In this document: positions 45,744-54,493 of the stretch, in pieces
Position numbering within the stretch: position 1 is the first letter of the stretch
Layout of the letters: each line of letters opens with the position of its first letter
Origin: Pseudoalteromonas marina
GTDB lineage: Bacteria; Pseudomonadota; Gammaproteobacteria; Enterobacterales; Alteromonadaceae
Assembly (NCBI RefSeq): GCF_000238335.3
Contig: NZ_AHCB03000005.1
Span: 310,001-374,000 of the forward strand
Length of the DNA stretch: 64,000 bases
Direction of reading: 5' to 3'
Notes under the pieces: generated by a model
The model's database searches: none
What the model was told of the DNA's origin: nothing
Seen by the model: only the letters and a program-made list of their open reading frames with translations
Made by a program: the position numbers and the translations under genes

Positions 45744-46640
45744 TTACGCCGTCTCCCAATATGGGATTTCGCCATAATACTTTATAAAAAAGTCGATAAA
45801 TGCACGTACTTTTGGCGCGAGCAACCGGGAGCTTGGGTATACAGCCCAAATAGCGGCATTTGAATCCATTGGGTAATCTTTTAGTATTTGAACTAGGGTG
45901 CCTTCTTTTAATGCGTTGTGGGCGCACCAAATAGACGAAATAGTAATACCTGCATCATTAATACACGCATCCCTTATCGACTCTCCATTATCAATACGAA
46001 TACTGCCTTTTACCTTAACTTTTTCAATGCCATTTGGCGTTTTAAAGCTCCAGTAGTCAATCCCAATTAATTTAATACAATTATGGTTGAGAAGATCCTG
46101 TGGTGTTTTTGGTTCTCCGTGTTCTGCTATGTAGCCTGGTGAGGCGCATATAATTCTATGGTCGCGGGCTAACTTTCTGGCTACGAGGGTTGAATCGTTA
46201 AGCTCGGCATTTCTGATAGCGATATCAAAACCACCTTCGACCATGTCTACAATACTATCGCTTTGTCTTAAATCCACTTTAAGCTCAGGGTGCTGATCAA
46301 TAAAAGCTTTAAGTGCGGGCACTATATGCATACGACCAAATGAGGAAGGAGCTGCAACACGAATCGTGCCTTGGGGGGTAAAAGAGCCTGCGCCTACAGC
46401 TGCTTTTGCACTATTTATAGCATTTAATATTTCTTCAGCGTGAGGTAAAAACTCTCGGCCTTCTTCAGTTAAAGATACTCGCCTTGTTGTACGGTGAATT
46501 AGTTTTACACCAAGCGATTCCTCAAGCTTAATAATATGCATGCTAGCTACCGGCGGCGAAAGGCCAAGTTCCGCGCCAGCTGAACTAATATTGTGTGTAG
46601 AGGCGACTCGAACGAATAACTTTAGGTGTTCATTGTTCAT
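45744..46640 (-). CDS. LysR family regulator
   Basis: The 298-residue regulator belongs to the group whose genes often sit next to oxidoreductase genes: helix-turn-helix FVRVASTHNISSAGAELGLS and PPVASMHIIKLEESLGVKL, then FIHRTTRRVSLTEEG-like text and an effector domain starting IRVAAPSSFGRMHIVP. Upstream on the other strand lies only the tail of a dehydrogenase gene (46738-46920), so its probable target has been lost. Confidence 0.88.
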   Translation of the reverse strand: MNNEHLKLFVRVASTHNISSAGAELGLSPPVASMHIIKLEESLGVKLIHRTTRRVSLTEEGREFLPHAEEILNAINSAKAAVGAGSFTPQGTIRVAAPSSFGRMHIVPALKAFIDQHPELKVDLRQSDSIVDMVEGGFDIAIRNAELNDSTLVARKLARDHRIICASPGYIAEHGEPKTPQDLLNHNCIKLIGIDYWSFKTPNGIEKVKVKGSIRIDNGESIRDACINDAGITISSIWCAHNALKEGTLVQILKDYPMDSNAAIWAVYPSSRLLAPKVRAFIDFFIKYYGEIPYWETA

Positions 46641-46737
46641 TATTAAAGCCTATTATTAATTAAATTTTAAAACTAGCTGTTAATTTGAGTGTATTATCAT
46701 GGGTATCTCTTGTAAATATACTGGCTGTTTAAACTAA

Positions 46738-46920
46738 ACAAGCGGGTACCATAAATGCCAGCAGCATGGCGAAATACTAGCTAACCCTGCAACAATTATT
46801 GATGAAGGGCGCCTATTGCCTGTGTTAGACAACATTGAATTTAATCTTGAGGATGCAGGTAAAACGCATGATGGCCTTGCTAGTGGTGAAGGTATGGGGA
46901 AAGTGGTTATTTCACTATAA
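46738..46920 (+). pseudogene. C-terminal remnant of a zinc-type alcohol dehydrogenase/quinone reductase
   Basis: An open frame without start codon, closed upstream by TAA at 46735 and ending at TAA 46920, translates to a C-terminal segment of MDR-family oxidoreductases: ANPATIIDEGRLLPVLDNIE, FNLEDAGKTHDGLASG and GMGKVVISL (family pattern GKVVL at the end). The cofactor-binding and catalytic parts are gone. The divergent LysR gene probably controlled the intact gene. Confidence 0.75.
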
Positions 46921-47025
46921 ATTGTCGTGTCGGCTTAAGCCAAGCACTTATTAAATGTGCCCGGCTTTTTTATTATTTATAGGCAAAATTACTCTACAAA
47001 GGTTTACGGTTTAATAGTCATAAGT

Positions 47026-49206
47026 TCAATTGAGATCTATTTGTTTTGATAAAAATAAGGTAGTTAAGTCTGTTATTTTTATCAGGGCTTCTTTATCTGC
47101 GTGGGTCCATGATATTTTCGATCCAATACTTTCACAGCAAATCACGCCTAGTGCCTTATTATCTTTAAAATAAATGTAGTCAAGTAGTGAGTAAATATCG
47201 TATGGCTCAAAATAGCTTTTGGTAAAGCCTTTTGTAACTTCGTGATTTCTTGCATCGGGGGCATCAAGTATTTGGTGGCTTAGTATGTAGTTAAAGTAAT
47301 CTGGGTAGTCTTTTGCTGTTAATACTGAGTCAAGAATGACTTCATCGTTCTCATCAAGGCACATTAAGCAATTTATCTCAGAGTATTCTTCATTAAACAG
47401 CCATAAGCTGACTCTGTTGGCCGCAGGTATTAATCTTTTTAGTTCACGGCATGTTTGTTTAAGTTTATGTTCTCTTTTAATGCTCGGGTCACTAATTTTT
47501 ATTGCTAAGTCTTTGAGGTTTTCGTTGTTTGGATTGTAAACATTAAGCAAGCTGTTCAAGCTATCTTTATTAAATGGCTTAGTTAAATAACCGTCCATGC
47601 CAATATTTAGGTAATGCTCAATATCTTGTTTCATTGTGTTGGCAGTCATGGCAATGATAGGTATTGATTTACCGTTTTTCAGTGCTCTTATGGCCTTGGT
47701 TGCTTCAACTCCATCCATTACTGGCATTTGAATATCCATAAAGATTAAATCAACGTGGTTGTTAACAAAGTAATCAACACACTCTTTACCGTTTTCAGTA
47801 AAAATCACTTGAGTGTTGTGCGCTTTTAACATTTTATTGACGACGATTTGATTTATTTTATTATCTTCCGCAACTAAAATAGCACAGCCTTGTAAATCAG
47901 TTACTTCTTTGTTTTTCTTTAGCAAACTATCTAAAATCGATGCTTCAAAGCTTTGCTGATAAATAAATGTAGAGCCTTCATTTTCTTGGCTGGTAAAACT
48001 GATTTTCCCACCCATTAAATGACTTAACTTATTACAAATAGAAAGGCCTAACCCTGTACCACCAAATTTACGAGAGGTAGATGAGTCAGCTTGATGAAAT
48101 TCTTTAAATAAGTTTGCTTGTGCTGCTTTGTTTATTCCTATACCTGTATCTATGACCTTAAATGTTATGTTCTGTGTATTTAAAGAGTGACCTTTTAAGT
48201 TAATTATTAAATCAACGTGCCCAGCTTGAGTAAATTTAATTGCATTTGAGCATAGGTTATTTAATATTTGCGATATTCTTAGTGGGTCACCTTTTAATGT
48301 TTCAGCCACTTTTTTATCTATTGATACATTAAACTTTATACCTTTATCAGAGGCTTGTTTTTTTAGTGGCTCAATTACACCATTAACAACGTCTTTAAGG
48401 TTAAAGTCGATATGTTCAATATCTAATTTTCCAGCTTCTATTTTTGAAAAATCTAAAATATCATTCACTATATTGGATAAAATATTGGCTGAGTTTAGAA
48501 TACTTTTTAGCGCAATATCTTTTTCACTATTACTGCTGTCAGATAAGCCAAATTCGGCCAAGTTTAAGATACCGTGAAGTGGTGTTCTTAGCTCATGCGA
48601 CATATTAGCTAAAAATTTACCTTTTAAATTATTGGATGTATCTGCTTCAGCTTTTAGTTTTTCAAGCTCTTGAATATGAGTTTTTTGCTGTTCTAATGCT
48701 TTACTTAGTTCTCTGTTTTTTAGCCTTAACTCTAATTGGGCTATTACCTCTTTACTTAAAATAGTTAACGCACTAATTTGTTTTTTAGTTAATTTTTTAG
48801 GTTTATCACTAATTACACATAAAGTACCAATTGTACTGCCTTGCGGTGTGATAAGGGGGGCACCTGCATAAAAGCGAATGTTTGGATCGTTGGTTACTAA
48901 AGGGTTGTCGTGAAAGCGCTCATCAAGTAAAGCATTTTGTATTTCAAATACTTGGTCTTGCAAAATAGCATGCGAACAAAACGCAATATCACGCTCTGTT
49001 TCAGTCGCTTCAATACCGTATTTTGATTTAAACCATTGTCTTTGCGGATCGACTAAACTTATAAGTGATATGGGGGTATCACATATATCTGAGGCAAGTT
49101 GAGTTAAGTCATCAAATACTTTTTCAGCTTCTGTATCTAATATTTCGTACTCATACAATGCTTTTAATCGAGATTGTTCATCCGCTGGAATTCGCGCTTT
49201 TTGCAT
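47026..49206 (-). CDS. Hybrid histidine kinase, GAF-HisKA-HATPase-REC-GAF
   Basis: The 726-residue soluble protein has an N-terminal GAF domain (about 25-160, with DERFHDNPLVTNDPNIRFYAG split over the usual lid and AGAPLITPQG), a coiled linker, HisKA with His204 in FLANMSHELRTPLHG, an ATPase domain (NLCSNAIKFTQ; DTGIGI; GGTGLGLSIC), and a receiver with Asp491 in LIFMDIQMPVMDG. A second GAF-like domain lies at the C-terminus (about 580-720, RVSLWLFNEEYSEI, LGVICCES). A sensor domain after the receiver is unusual. No partner regulator is adjacent. Confidence 0.87.
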   Translation of the reverse strand: MQKARIPADEQSRLKALYEYEILDTEAEKVFDDLTQLASDICDTPISLISLVDPQRQWFKSKYGIEATETERDIAFCSHAILQDQVFEIQNALLDERFHDNPLVTNDPNIRFYAGAPLITPQGSTIGTLCVISDKPKKLTKKQISALTILSKEVIAQLELRLKNRELSKALEQQKTHIQELEKLKAEADTSNNLKGKFLANMSHELRTPLHGILNLAEFGLSDSSNSEKDIALKSILNSANILSNIVNDILDFSKIEAGKLDIEHIDFNLKDVVNGVIEPLKKQASDKGIKFNVSIDKKVAETLKGDPLRISQILNNLCSNAIKFTQAGHVDLIINLKGHSLNTQNITFKVIDTGIGINKAAQANLFKEFHQADSSTSRKFGGTGLGLSICNKLSHLMGGKISFTSQENEGSTFIYQQSFEASILDSLLKKNKEVTDLQGCAILVAEDNKINQIVVNKMLKAHNTQVIFTENGKECVDYFVNNHVDLIFMDIQMPVMDGVEATKAIRALKNGKSIPIIAMTANTMKQDIEHYLNIGMDGYLTKPFNKDSLNSLLNVYNPNNENLKDLAIKISDPSIKREHKLKQTCRELKRLIPAANRVSLWLFNEEYSEINCLMCLDENDEVILDSVLTAKDYPDYFNYILSHQILDAPDARNHEVTKGFTKSYFEPYDIYSLLDYIYFKDNKALGVICCESIGSKISWTHADKEALIKITDLTTLFLSKQIDLN

Positions 49207-49376
49207 AGTAATACCTAATGTTTATGTAGCGTTACTATAGAAGTAAAGTGAACTGAATGACAGCTTTTAGCATTAAAATATAAAAACAATAAAGAGTTTT
49301 TTATGTTGATAATGGGTAAAGGTCTGAGTTGTTTAAAAAGCGATATTGACAGCGTTCGGCGTGTATTTTGAAGAAG

Positions 49377-49406
49377 AAAGGCCAAGTAAGAAGTTACTTG
49401 GCCTTT
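49377..49406 (-). terminator. Terminator of the CsgG-DUF4810-DUF799 operon
   Basis: AAAGGCCAAGTAA-GAAG-TTACTTGGCCTTT is a perfect 13-base stem, 26 bases after the DUF799 stop. The T tail on the minus strand is interrupted (CTTTCTTCTTC). Confidence 0.75.
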
Positions 49407-49432
49407 AATGTGTATATTTTTCTAATCGCTAA

Positions 49433-50110
49433 TTATTTCTTTTTTTCACTTGGTACAGGTTGTCCGTAACTAGGAGAGCGTGGACCATATAGCAGGCCAT
49501 TGTATGTATCAGATGATAATAAACGGCTTGATGTAATTGCTGCTATCTCGAACCCTTTGTCGGTAATGGTTTCTGCAATTTGGTTTATTGCAGCCACAAC
49601 TAACATGCCGACTAATCCGCCACCGCTGTTATTTTGTTGTTCAGCGGATGAAGCGCGCGCTTTCCCTTGCCATAATTGAACCCCAGTTCGTAAATCAACA
49701 AGTGATGCAGAAACAGTAACAGCCGTCTCACTAGAAATTACAACATAGCTTGTACCGTACTCTTCAACGGTAATATAAAGTGCAGAATCGGCACCAAAAA
49801 TACTATGAAGTTTATCTACAGGAACTTGGTGCACGTCGCTTGCAACAGTAAGGCCGTTTCCTTTAAATGTTTGTTCAACTACAGCCACTGGAAAAACATA
49901 AAATCCAGACTCTGCAATTGGAGCAACCATTTGGGTCATTACGCTATAGGGTGCGATTACTTCAGGTGTGTTATTAAGTGGCGGTAAGATAATAATTGAA
50001 TGCGGGTCAGCTTCTTTGAATGCAGTATAGTCATGGGCTGGTGGAGGAGAAACACAGCCAGCGAGTAATGCAACAAGTGCAGCAGCAGTAAGTGATTTTA
50101 AGTTGAACAT
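49433..50110 (-). CDS. DUF799 (GNA1162-like) lipoprotein
   Basis: The 225-residue precursor has lipobox VALLAGCVS. The mature part matches DUF799: HSIIILPPLNNTPEVIAPYSVMT, then GFYVFPVAVVEQTFKGNG, ADSALYITVEEYG and VDLRTGVQLWQGKARA. The fold is related to TolB-N/CsgG. It is the third gene of a known trio; its ATG at 50110 (AAAGG before it) is one base after the stop of DUF4810. Probably the outer-membrane partner of the CsgG-like protein. Confidence 0.85.
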   Translation of the reverse strand: MFNLKSLTAAALVALLAGCVSPPPAHDYTAFKEADPHSIIILPPLNNTPEVIAPYSVMTQMVAPIAESGFYVFPVAVVEQTFKGNGLTVASDVHQVPVDKLHSIFGADSALYITVEEYGTSYVVISSETAVTVSASLVDLRTGVQLWQGKARASSAEQQNNSGGGLVGMLVVAAINQIAETITDKGFEIAAITSSRLLSSDTYNGLLYGPRSPSYGQPVPSEKKK

Positions 50111-50111
50111 A

Positions 50112-50459
50112 TTAGGCACCTTTCGCAGATTTTAATAGAAAATCGATATATGAAGTTGATTCTGGAAATAGTGACTTTTCAGTTTCAAAGTGAGTTGTAC
50201 CTAATGCAGCATTACCTGTTTCAAAGTAAAGCATACCTAAATGAGCGTGAAGCCCTGGTGCAATAGCTTTGCTTTTGTTTGCTGCGTCAGCAATAACTTG
50301 TTCTAGCATAGTAATTTGTTCTTCAAGGGTAACATCTTCTGCTTTTAAGTAAGCATAAACTGCGGTGTTATATTCACCGTAGTAGTAAATAGGTTCTTTG
50401 GTTGAGTTACATCCTGTAAGCGCTGCACAGACTAATGCTAGGGTTATTAATTTTTTCAT
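50112..50459 (-). CDS. DUF4810 lipoprotein
   Basis: The 115-residue precursor has lipobox CAALTGCNS. YYYGEYNTAVYAYLKAEDVTL, then MLEQVIADAANKSKAIAPGLHA and HLGMLYFETGNAALGTTHFE are typical of DUF4810, which looks like a TPR-type helical lipoprotein. Its ATG overlaps the CsgG-like stop by one base. It is the middle gene of the trio and likely binds one of the partner lipoproteins. Confidence 0.86.
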   Translation of the reverse strand: MKKLITLALVCAALTGCNSTKEPIYYYGEYNTAVYAYLKAEDVTLEEQITMLEQVIADAANKSKAIAPGLHAHLGMLYFETGNAALGTTHFETEKSLFPESTSYIDFLLKSAKGA

Positions 50460-51139
50460 TATTTATCACCCCATTGACCAGATTCAAGTCCGGTAACTAG
50501 TTTATTTACTACTTCGCGAATTGCTAAGTCGAGAACTTTTCCATTAAGAGTTGCATCGTATGAAGCTGTGCTACCAAACCCAACAACTTCACGTTCAGAT
50601 AAGCTGTATTCACCAGCTCCTTGAACTGAATAAACCACTTCTGAGGTGGTAACATCAACAATGTTGAGTGTTACTTTAGCATAAGCAATTTGTGATTTAC
50701 CCTTACCAAGTAAGCCAAAAAGCTGACGGTCGCCGATTGCTTTACGACCAAATTCAGTCACATCGCCAGTAACCACAAATTTAGCACCGCTAATTACTTG
50801 TTTTGTTCCTGTTAATTTAGCTTCGTCAGCAAGCGCTGCCATATTATCGCGATCAAGCACACTAAAGCGGTTAGTTTGCTGTAAGTGACTCATTAAAGTT
50901 GTTTTGGCTTGGTTACCTAAACGGTCTTGGCCTGACGAAAAAATACCATTTTGAAAACTTGAGCGATTAACAAATTGACCTACAACAAGTTTACTTTTAG
51001 TACCTGTATAGGTTGTGTTGTAACTTGCCACTGTAGGGGTCTCAACAACTTTTGATGATGTTGTTGCACATCCAGCTAATGTAGATGCCACTATTGCAGA
51101 GATTAGAATTGTTTTAATGTTGCTTTTTGCTGTGCGCAT
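50459..51139 (-). CDS. CsgG/HfaB family lipoprotein
   Basis: The 226-residue precursor begins MRTAKSNIKTILIS and has lipobox ASTLAGCATT. The mature part matches the CsgG family: LVVGQFVNRSSFQNGIFSSG, LQQTNRFSVLDRDNMAALADE, GAKFVVTGDVTEFG, and VTLNIVDVTTSEVVYSVQGAGE. CsgG forms a secretion pore for curli; this short relative heads a CsgG-DUF4810-DUF799 trio found in other proteobacteria without curli genes. ATG 51139 is preferred to 51271, which would place 44 non-signal residues first. Confidence 0.87.
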   Translation of the reverse strand: MRTAKSNIKTILISAIVASTLAGCATTSSKVVETPTVASYNTTYTGTKSKLVVGQFVNRSSFQNGIFSSGQDRLGNQAKTTLMSHLQQTNRFSVLDRDNMAALADEAKLTGTKQVISGAKFVVTGDVTEFGRKAIGDRQLFGLLGKGKSQIAYAKVTLNIVDVTTSEVVYSVQGAGEYSLSEREVVGFGSTASYDATLNGKVLDLAIREVVNKLVTGLESGQWGDK

Positions 51140-51670
51140 AAGGTGTTTATGTCCGTTTAAATAATCACAAAAATATTTTAGAAACAGACTATTAATATTT
51201 AGTTCAACTAAATAAATATTTGTAGAGTCCATTCCGTGTGTATTTATAAACAAAAAACAATGTAAAGGCAATGTTATTTTATAATTATTAGGTACATAAA
51301 TTCACATACTTCAAGGCTAAAATATTAGCAAAAACTAAAATAATAATATTGGTTTTCGATTTGCAACACCTTGGCTATTGATGCTTGAAAGTAAATAAAC
51401 ATGTAAAATTGTATGTCAGCATGCCGTGCAATATTTCAGTTGTTTATTGTTGCATTTACATAATTAAAGTTCCTAAAAACAATTACAGACAATACAGCGC
51501 TATTAAATATGGCGTTATTTACATTATTCACGAGGTTTTGTATTCACATTAATTGCTAGTTTAAAATATAGTATTTAAAGCAAGGCCCTAGCCTGCTTAG
51601 CACTTATTAATAGATATAAGCTGGACTTTTTAGTACTTGGTTAATAACAGTGTTAATGATCTACATTTTG
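51140..51670. other. Long intergenic region before CsgG-like gene
   Basis: Over 500 A+T-rich bases without a supported gene. The only structure I see is the inverted repeat at 51196-51214; promoters of the CsgG-like operon must lie here. Confidence 0.5.
51196..51214. promoter_or_regulatory. Inverted repeat upstream of CsgG-like operon
   Basis: TATTTAGTT-C-AACTAAATA, nine-base arms around a single C, lies about 60 bases before the CsgG-like ATG, a position that fits an operator. The binding protein is unknown. Confidence 0.4.
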
Positions 51671-52225
51671 CTACTTTAAACTTTCAATTAGCTTTAGCTT
51701 ACTTTTAAAATTTAACTTTACATGAATGTAGCGAGCTAGTGTGGCAATTAGTACCAAAGTGCCAATACCTACTTGTGTGAGCCATATTGTTGTGTGGTTG
51801 TACATTAAAATGCTCACGACCGCAGTGATGCAAAGCGCAGCCCACAAAATGGAACAGCCTATAAGGTTTAAACGCCAGTAGTTTATTTGATTAATGAGCT
51901 GCTGCTTTTTAAAAAGTAGTAAACCATTAACATCTAGGGTGTGTGTATTTATTAGCTTTTTGCGCTGAATAAATGCCCATACTGAAAACCCAATTGGTAA
52001 CGGAGTTAAAATTGCATATAACACTTGCTCAAGAGTGCTAGTTGCTTCAAAAACTAATGCATAGATACAAAATAAGCTAACAAATGCGCCAGCAACAAAG
52101 TCTAACCATGCTTTAATTGATTGTTTTTTTCTAGCCGATGTAATTTGGCTCAGTAGTGCGGCAGTATCCAGTTTTGGAGTCGCATTTTTATAGTCTTTTT
52201 GCCATTGTTCTAATAGTGGATCCAT
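51671..52225 (-). CDS. Membrane protein, candidate anti-sigma partner
   Basis: The 184-residue protein has a soluble N-terminus (1-35, MDPLLEQWQKDYKNATPKLD) and four hydrophobic segments (about 40-58, 66-85, 112-133, 144-164), ending basic. I do not recognise a family. It starts five bases after the sigma-factor gene, where anti-sigma genes are usually found, and the N-terminal domain is of a size to bind sigma. No zinc anti-sigma motif (HxxxCxxC) is present, so the role is inference from position. Confidence 0.68.
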   Translation of the reverse strand: MDPLLEQWQKDYKNATPKLDTAALLSQITSARKKQSIKAWLDFVAGAFVSLFCIYALVFEATSTLEQVLYAILTPLPIGFSVWAFIQRKKLINTHTLDVNGLLLFKKQQLINQINYWRLNLIGCSILWAALCITAVVSILMYNHTTIWLTQVGIGTLVLIATLARYIHVKLNFKSKLKLIESLK

Positions 52226-52230
52226 AATTA

Positions 52231-52716
52231 TTATTGCTCCATTAGCTTTTGAAGTTGCACACGTGCGCGGCTAGCGCGCTTGGCAACGTTCGCTTCGTTT
52301 AGACCTAACGTATGTGCTATTTCGGCTTGGTTAAAACCTTCTAATTGAAGAGAAATAACTTGCCTAAATTTTAATGGTAGCCGTCTCATCGCTGTCATTA
52401 AATCATACGTGTTATCGCTGTGTTGGTGAGAATCAGTACTAACCAAGTCAAGTAAAGGGTCGCTTAAATTATGACGATCTTGGCGACGTGTTTCTTTTAA
52501 AACATGATCGACAGCACGGTTGTGTGCGACCCTAGCAATAAAGGTCTTCATACTTGAATCGCCTCTAAAGTTTTCTACTGCATGCCAAACAGCTAACGAT
52601 ATATCTTGCAGTAGGTCTTCTCTAAGTGCTTGGTCTGCTTCATGTGTTGTAGCAATACGCGCCATTAAAGGTGCGTATTGCAATAGTATCTCATGAATAT
52701 GATCCCTTTTTTCCAC
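52231..52716 (-). CDS. ECF-type RNA polymerase sigma factor
   Basis: The 161-residue protein has sigma region 2 (LREDLLQDISLAVWHAVENF, then FIARVAHNRAVDHV) and region 4 (LPLKFRQVISLQLEGFNQAE, IAHTLGLNEANVAKRASRARVQLQ). It directs RNA polymerase to specific promoters. The start is GTG 52716, which shares its G with the TAG of the previous gene and has AAGGAAG before it; a longer frame from 52860 would overlap that gene. The following membrane protein gene may encode its regulator. Confidence 0.87.
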   Translation of the reverse strand: MEKRDHIHEILLQYAPLMARIATTHEADQALREDLLQDISLAVWHAVENFRGDSSMKTFIARVAHNRAVDHVLKETRRQDRHNLSDPLLDLVSTDSHQHSDNTYDLMTAMRRLPLKFRQVISLQLEGFNQAEIAHTLGLNEANVAKRASRARVQLQKLMEQ

Positions 52717-53423
52717 TAGTCTTCCTTGTTTTTGATAAATACACTTCTGTAAGCAATATAGCTTATACACGTGAGTATAGGACCCGTAATAATCGCACTT
52801 AATAAAAAAGTATAAGGAGCTAACAATAGACTTAAGAAAGAAATTAGCGCGATTAAACACATTGGTTTAAACGCATAGAAAAAAGCATTTAGGCTACTTT
52901 TTAATGCTTGCAGTACATTTTTATCACCAAGTAAAACACAATAGCCTGCAAAACTGACAGGCAGTGTAACAGGAATAACCGAGGCAAAAATAATACCTAG
53001 TTGCCATTGGGTAACTTCAGTAGGCTGCGAAAATAAAAGTAAATTTATGCCATCATTTCCTAGTAAAAGCTTTGCTACAAATAACTGAATAAAAAAAGCA
53101 GATGCTAAAATTGCTGAAAGCGGAATCATGCTTAGCCAGTTTTTAGCTTTAAAAATCGACTTCAATGAAAATACTTTTTGAGTGGCCAAATGGTGAATGA
53201 CGATAATAGCGCTGCTGCCTACAAAAGTGGCAGCCCATTTGGAGGCTAGCATGCCATAAGGGGCGGGTAGTATTTGAAAAATACCTTCAATAATTAAAGG
53301 AAGCAGTAAAAATAAAAAAAGTTTTACAGGTGCTTGCTTAAAAAGTGAAAAACCGTCTTGAAGCCATTGATTAGCTTTACTAGCGGGTAAACTATGTAGT
53401 GGGGTTACTGTTAATGTATTCAT
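52716..53423 (-). CDS. BPSS1780-like inner-membrane protein
   Basis: The 235-residue protein begins with a short cytoplasmic part, ANQWLQDGFSLFKQAPVKLF, typical of BPSS1780-type membrane proteins, followed by about six hydrophobic segments. Function unknown. ATG 53423 has AGGAGAG before it, much better than the ATG at 53465. The stop overlaps the sigma start by one base, so the three genes 53423-51671 form one operon. Confidence 0.78.
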   Translation of the reverse strand: MNTLTVTPLHSLPASKANQWLQDGFSLFKQAPVKLFLFLLLPLIIEGIFQILPAPYGMLASKWAATFVGSSAIIVIHHLATQKVFSLKSIFKAKNWLSMIPLSAILASAFFIQLFVAKLLLGNDGINLLLFSQPTEVTQWQLGIIFASVIPVTLPVSFAGYCVLLGDKNVLQALKSSLNAFFYAFKPMCLIALISFLSLLLAPYTFLLSAIITGPILTCISYIAYRSVFIKNKED

Positions 53424-53537
53424 AATTACTCTCCTTTTGATTGTTATGTTATTAGTCGATAACAATGAGAATAATCTGACATTTTATTTTTAATTAAAGT
53501 AAAAAATTTAAAACACAAAAATAGATTTATAATTAGA

Positions 53538-54330
53538 TTAGCTTACATCACAAGCAGGATGTAAATTAAGCACTTCGGTAACTACTTGACCAAATAGAGC
53601 TTGTTCTTGCTTTGACAAATTAATAGTTGGGTCAAATTTCATGATATCCGCGGGTCGTGAAGTAATTATTTCTGAAAAAGTCATTGCTGTTAATACATTG
53701 CCAGCATAAGAGGCATGGTTGCCATCATCCATATGTAGTTTTGCATTTGGCATTAACTCTAAAAGCCTGTTCCAAACAAGGCCAATAGGAGCTACGCAGC
53801 TAGGTTGTTTAGCGCTTATTGATAAATGTAAGTCGTATACACGCTGGCCTTCTTCAGGGTTGCCTCTTTGTGGATGTTCAGGAAATAAAATAGGTGTGAT
53901 ATTTTGTGCCTTGGCTGATGAAATTAAATGCTCAGCGGCATCAGTAGGGTAAGTTGTTAAACCAGACTGAGAGTATTTTTGGCCATTGAAAAATGGCATG
54001 GCTTAGATTTTTGTTTTTAAGTTTGTCTACGTTTGCCCTAATACTCACAATATTATCTAAAAAAGGTCCCGACACTGTGGTTGTTTGAACTGACTTATCT
54101 GGGTATTGGTTTTCGATTATATGCTCAATGATCCGCCCTAACTGACTGCTGTGACTATTGCCATAAATAATAATGTTGTAATTACCTTCAATATTGTTTT
54201 GTGTAATTGGAGTATGACTGGCACTTGTATTTGATTGCTGAACTTTGGTATTACTGCTGCCTGAACCGCAGGCTGATAAAAAGATTAAAGAAAAAAGCCA
54301 AAATTGTTTAGGGGTATTAAAACTTATCAT
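53538..54330 (-). pseudogene. SGNH/GDSL-type hydrolase lipoprotein, frameshifted
   Basis: Two overlapping frames together make one protein. The first (54330-53941) has a lipobox LSACGSGSS and block I of SGNH hydrolases (IIIYGNSHSSQLG). The second (to 53538) has the last block with Asp and His (DDGNHASYAGNVL) and LFPEHPQRGNPEEG. The frame changes near 53985, where a GCCATT / AATGGC inverted repeat and T5 and A5 runs occur. Expected length would be about 260 residues. It may be a true pseudogene, a sequencing error or a recoded gene. Confidence 0.68.
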
Positions 54331-54448
54331 ACTAATTTGTACCAATATTGAAAACTACTTACTGATACTAGTAGGTTAATTCTTATGCCACAAGTTCTTG
54401 CACGGCTCAAATACCTTAGTGATATTTTGTTTTATGATTTAAACAAAA

Positions 54449-54470
54449 AGCCCAGCAAAAATGCTGGGCT
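54449..54470 (-). terminator. Terminator of dps
   Basis: AGCCCAGCA-AAAA-TGCTGGGCT, a perfect nine-base stem, followed by TTTTTGTTT on the minus strand, 24 bases beyond the dps stop. Confidence 0.88.
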
Positions 54471-54493
54471 AAGGTACTTAGGTAATAAAGGTA

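Noticed and set aside
52717..52860. Longer N-terminus of the sigma factor
   Set aside because: It would overlap the end of the BPSS1780-like gene by about 145 bases; the GTG at 52716 with AAGGAAG is at the normal family start.
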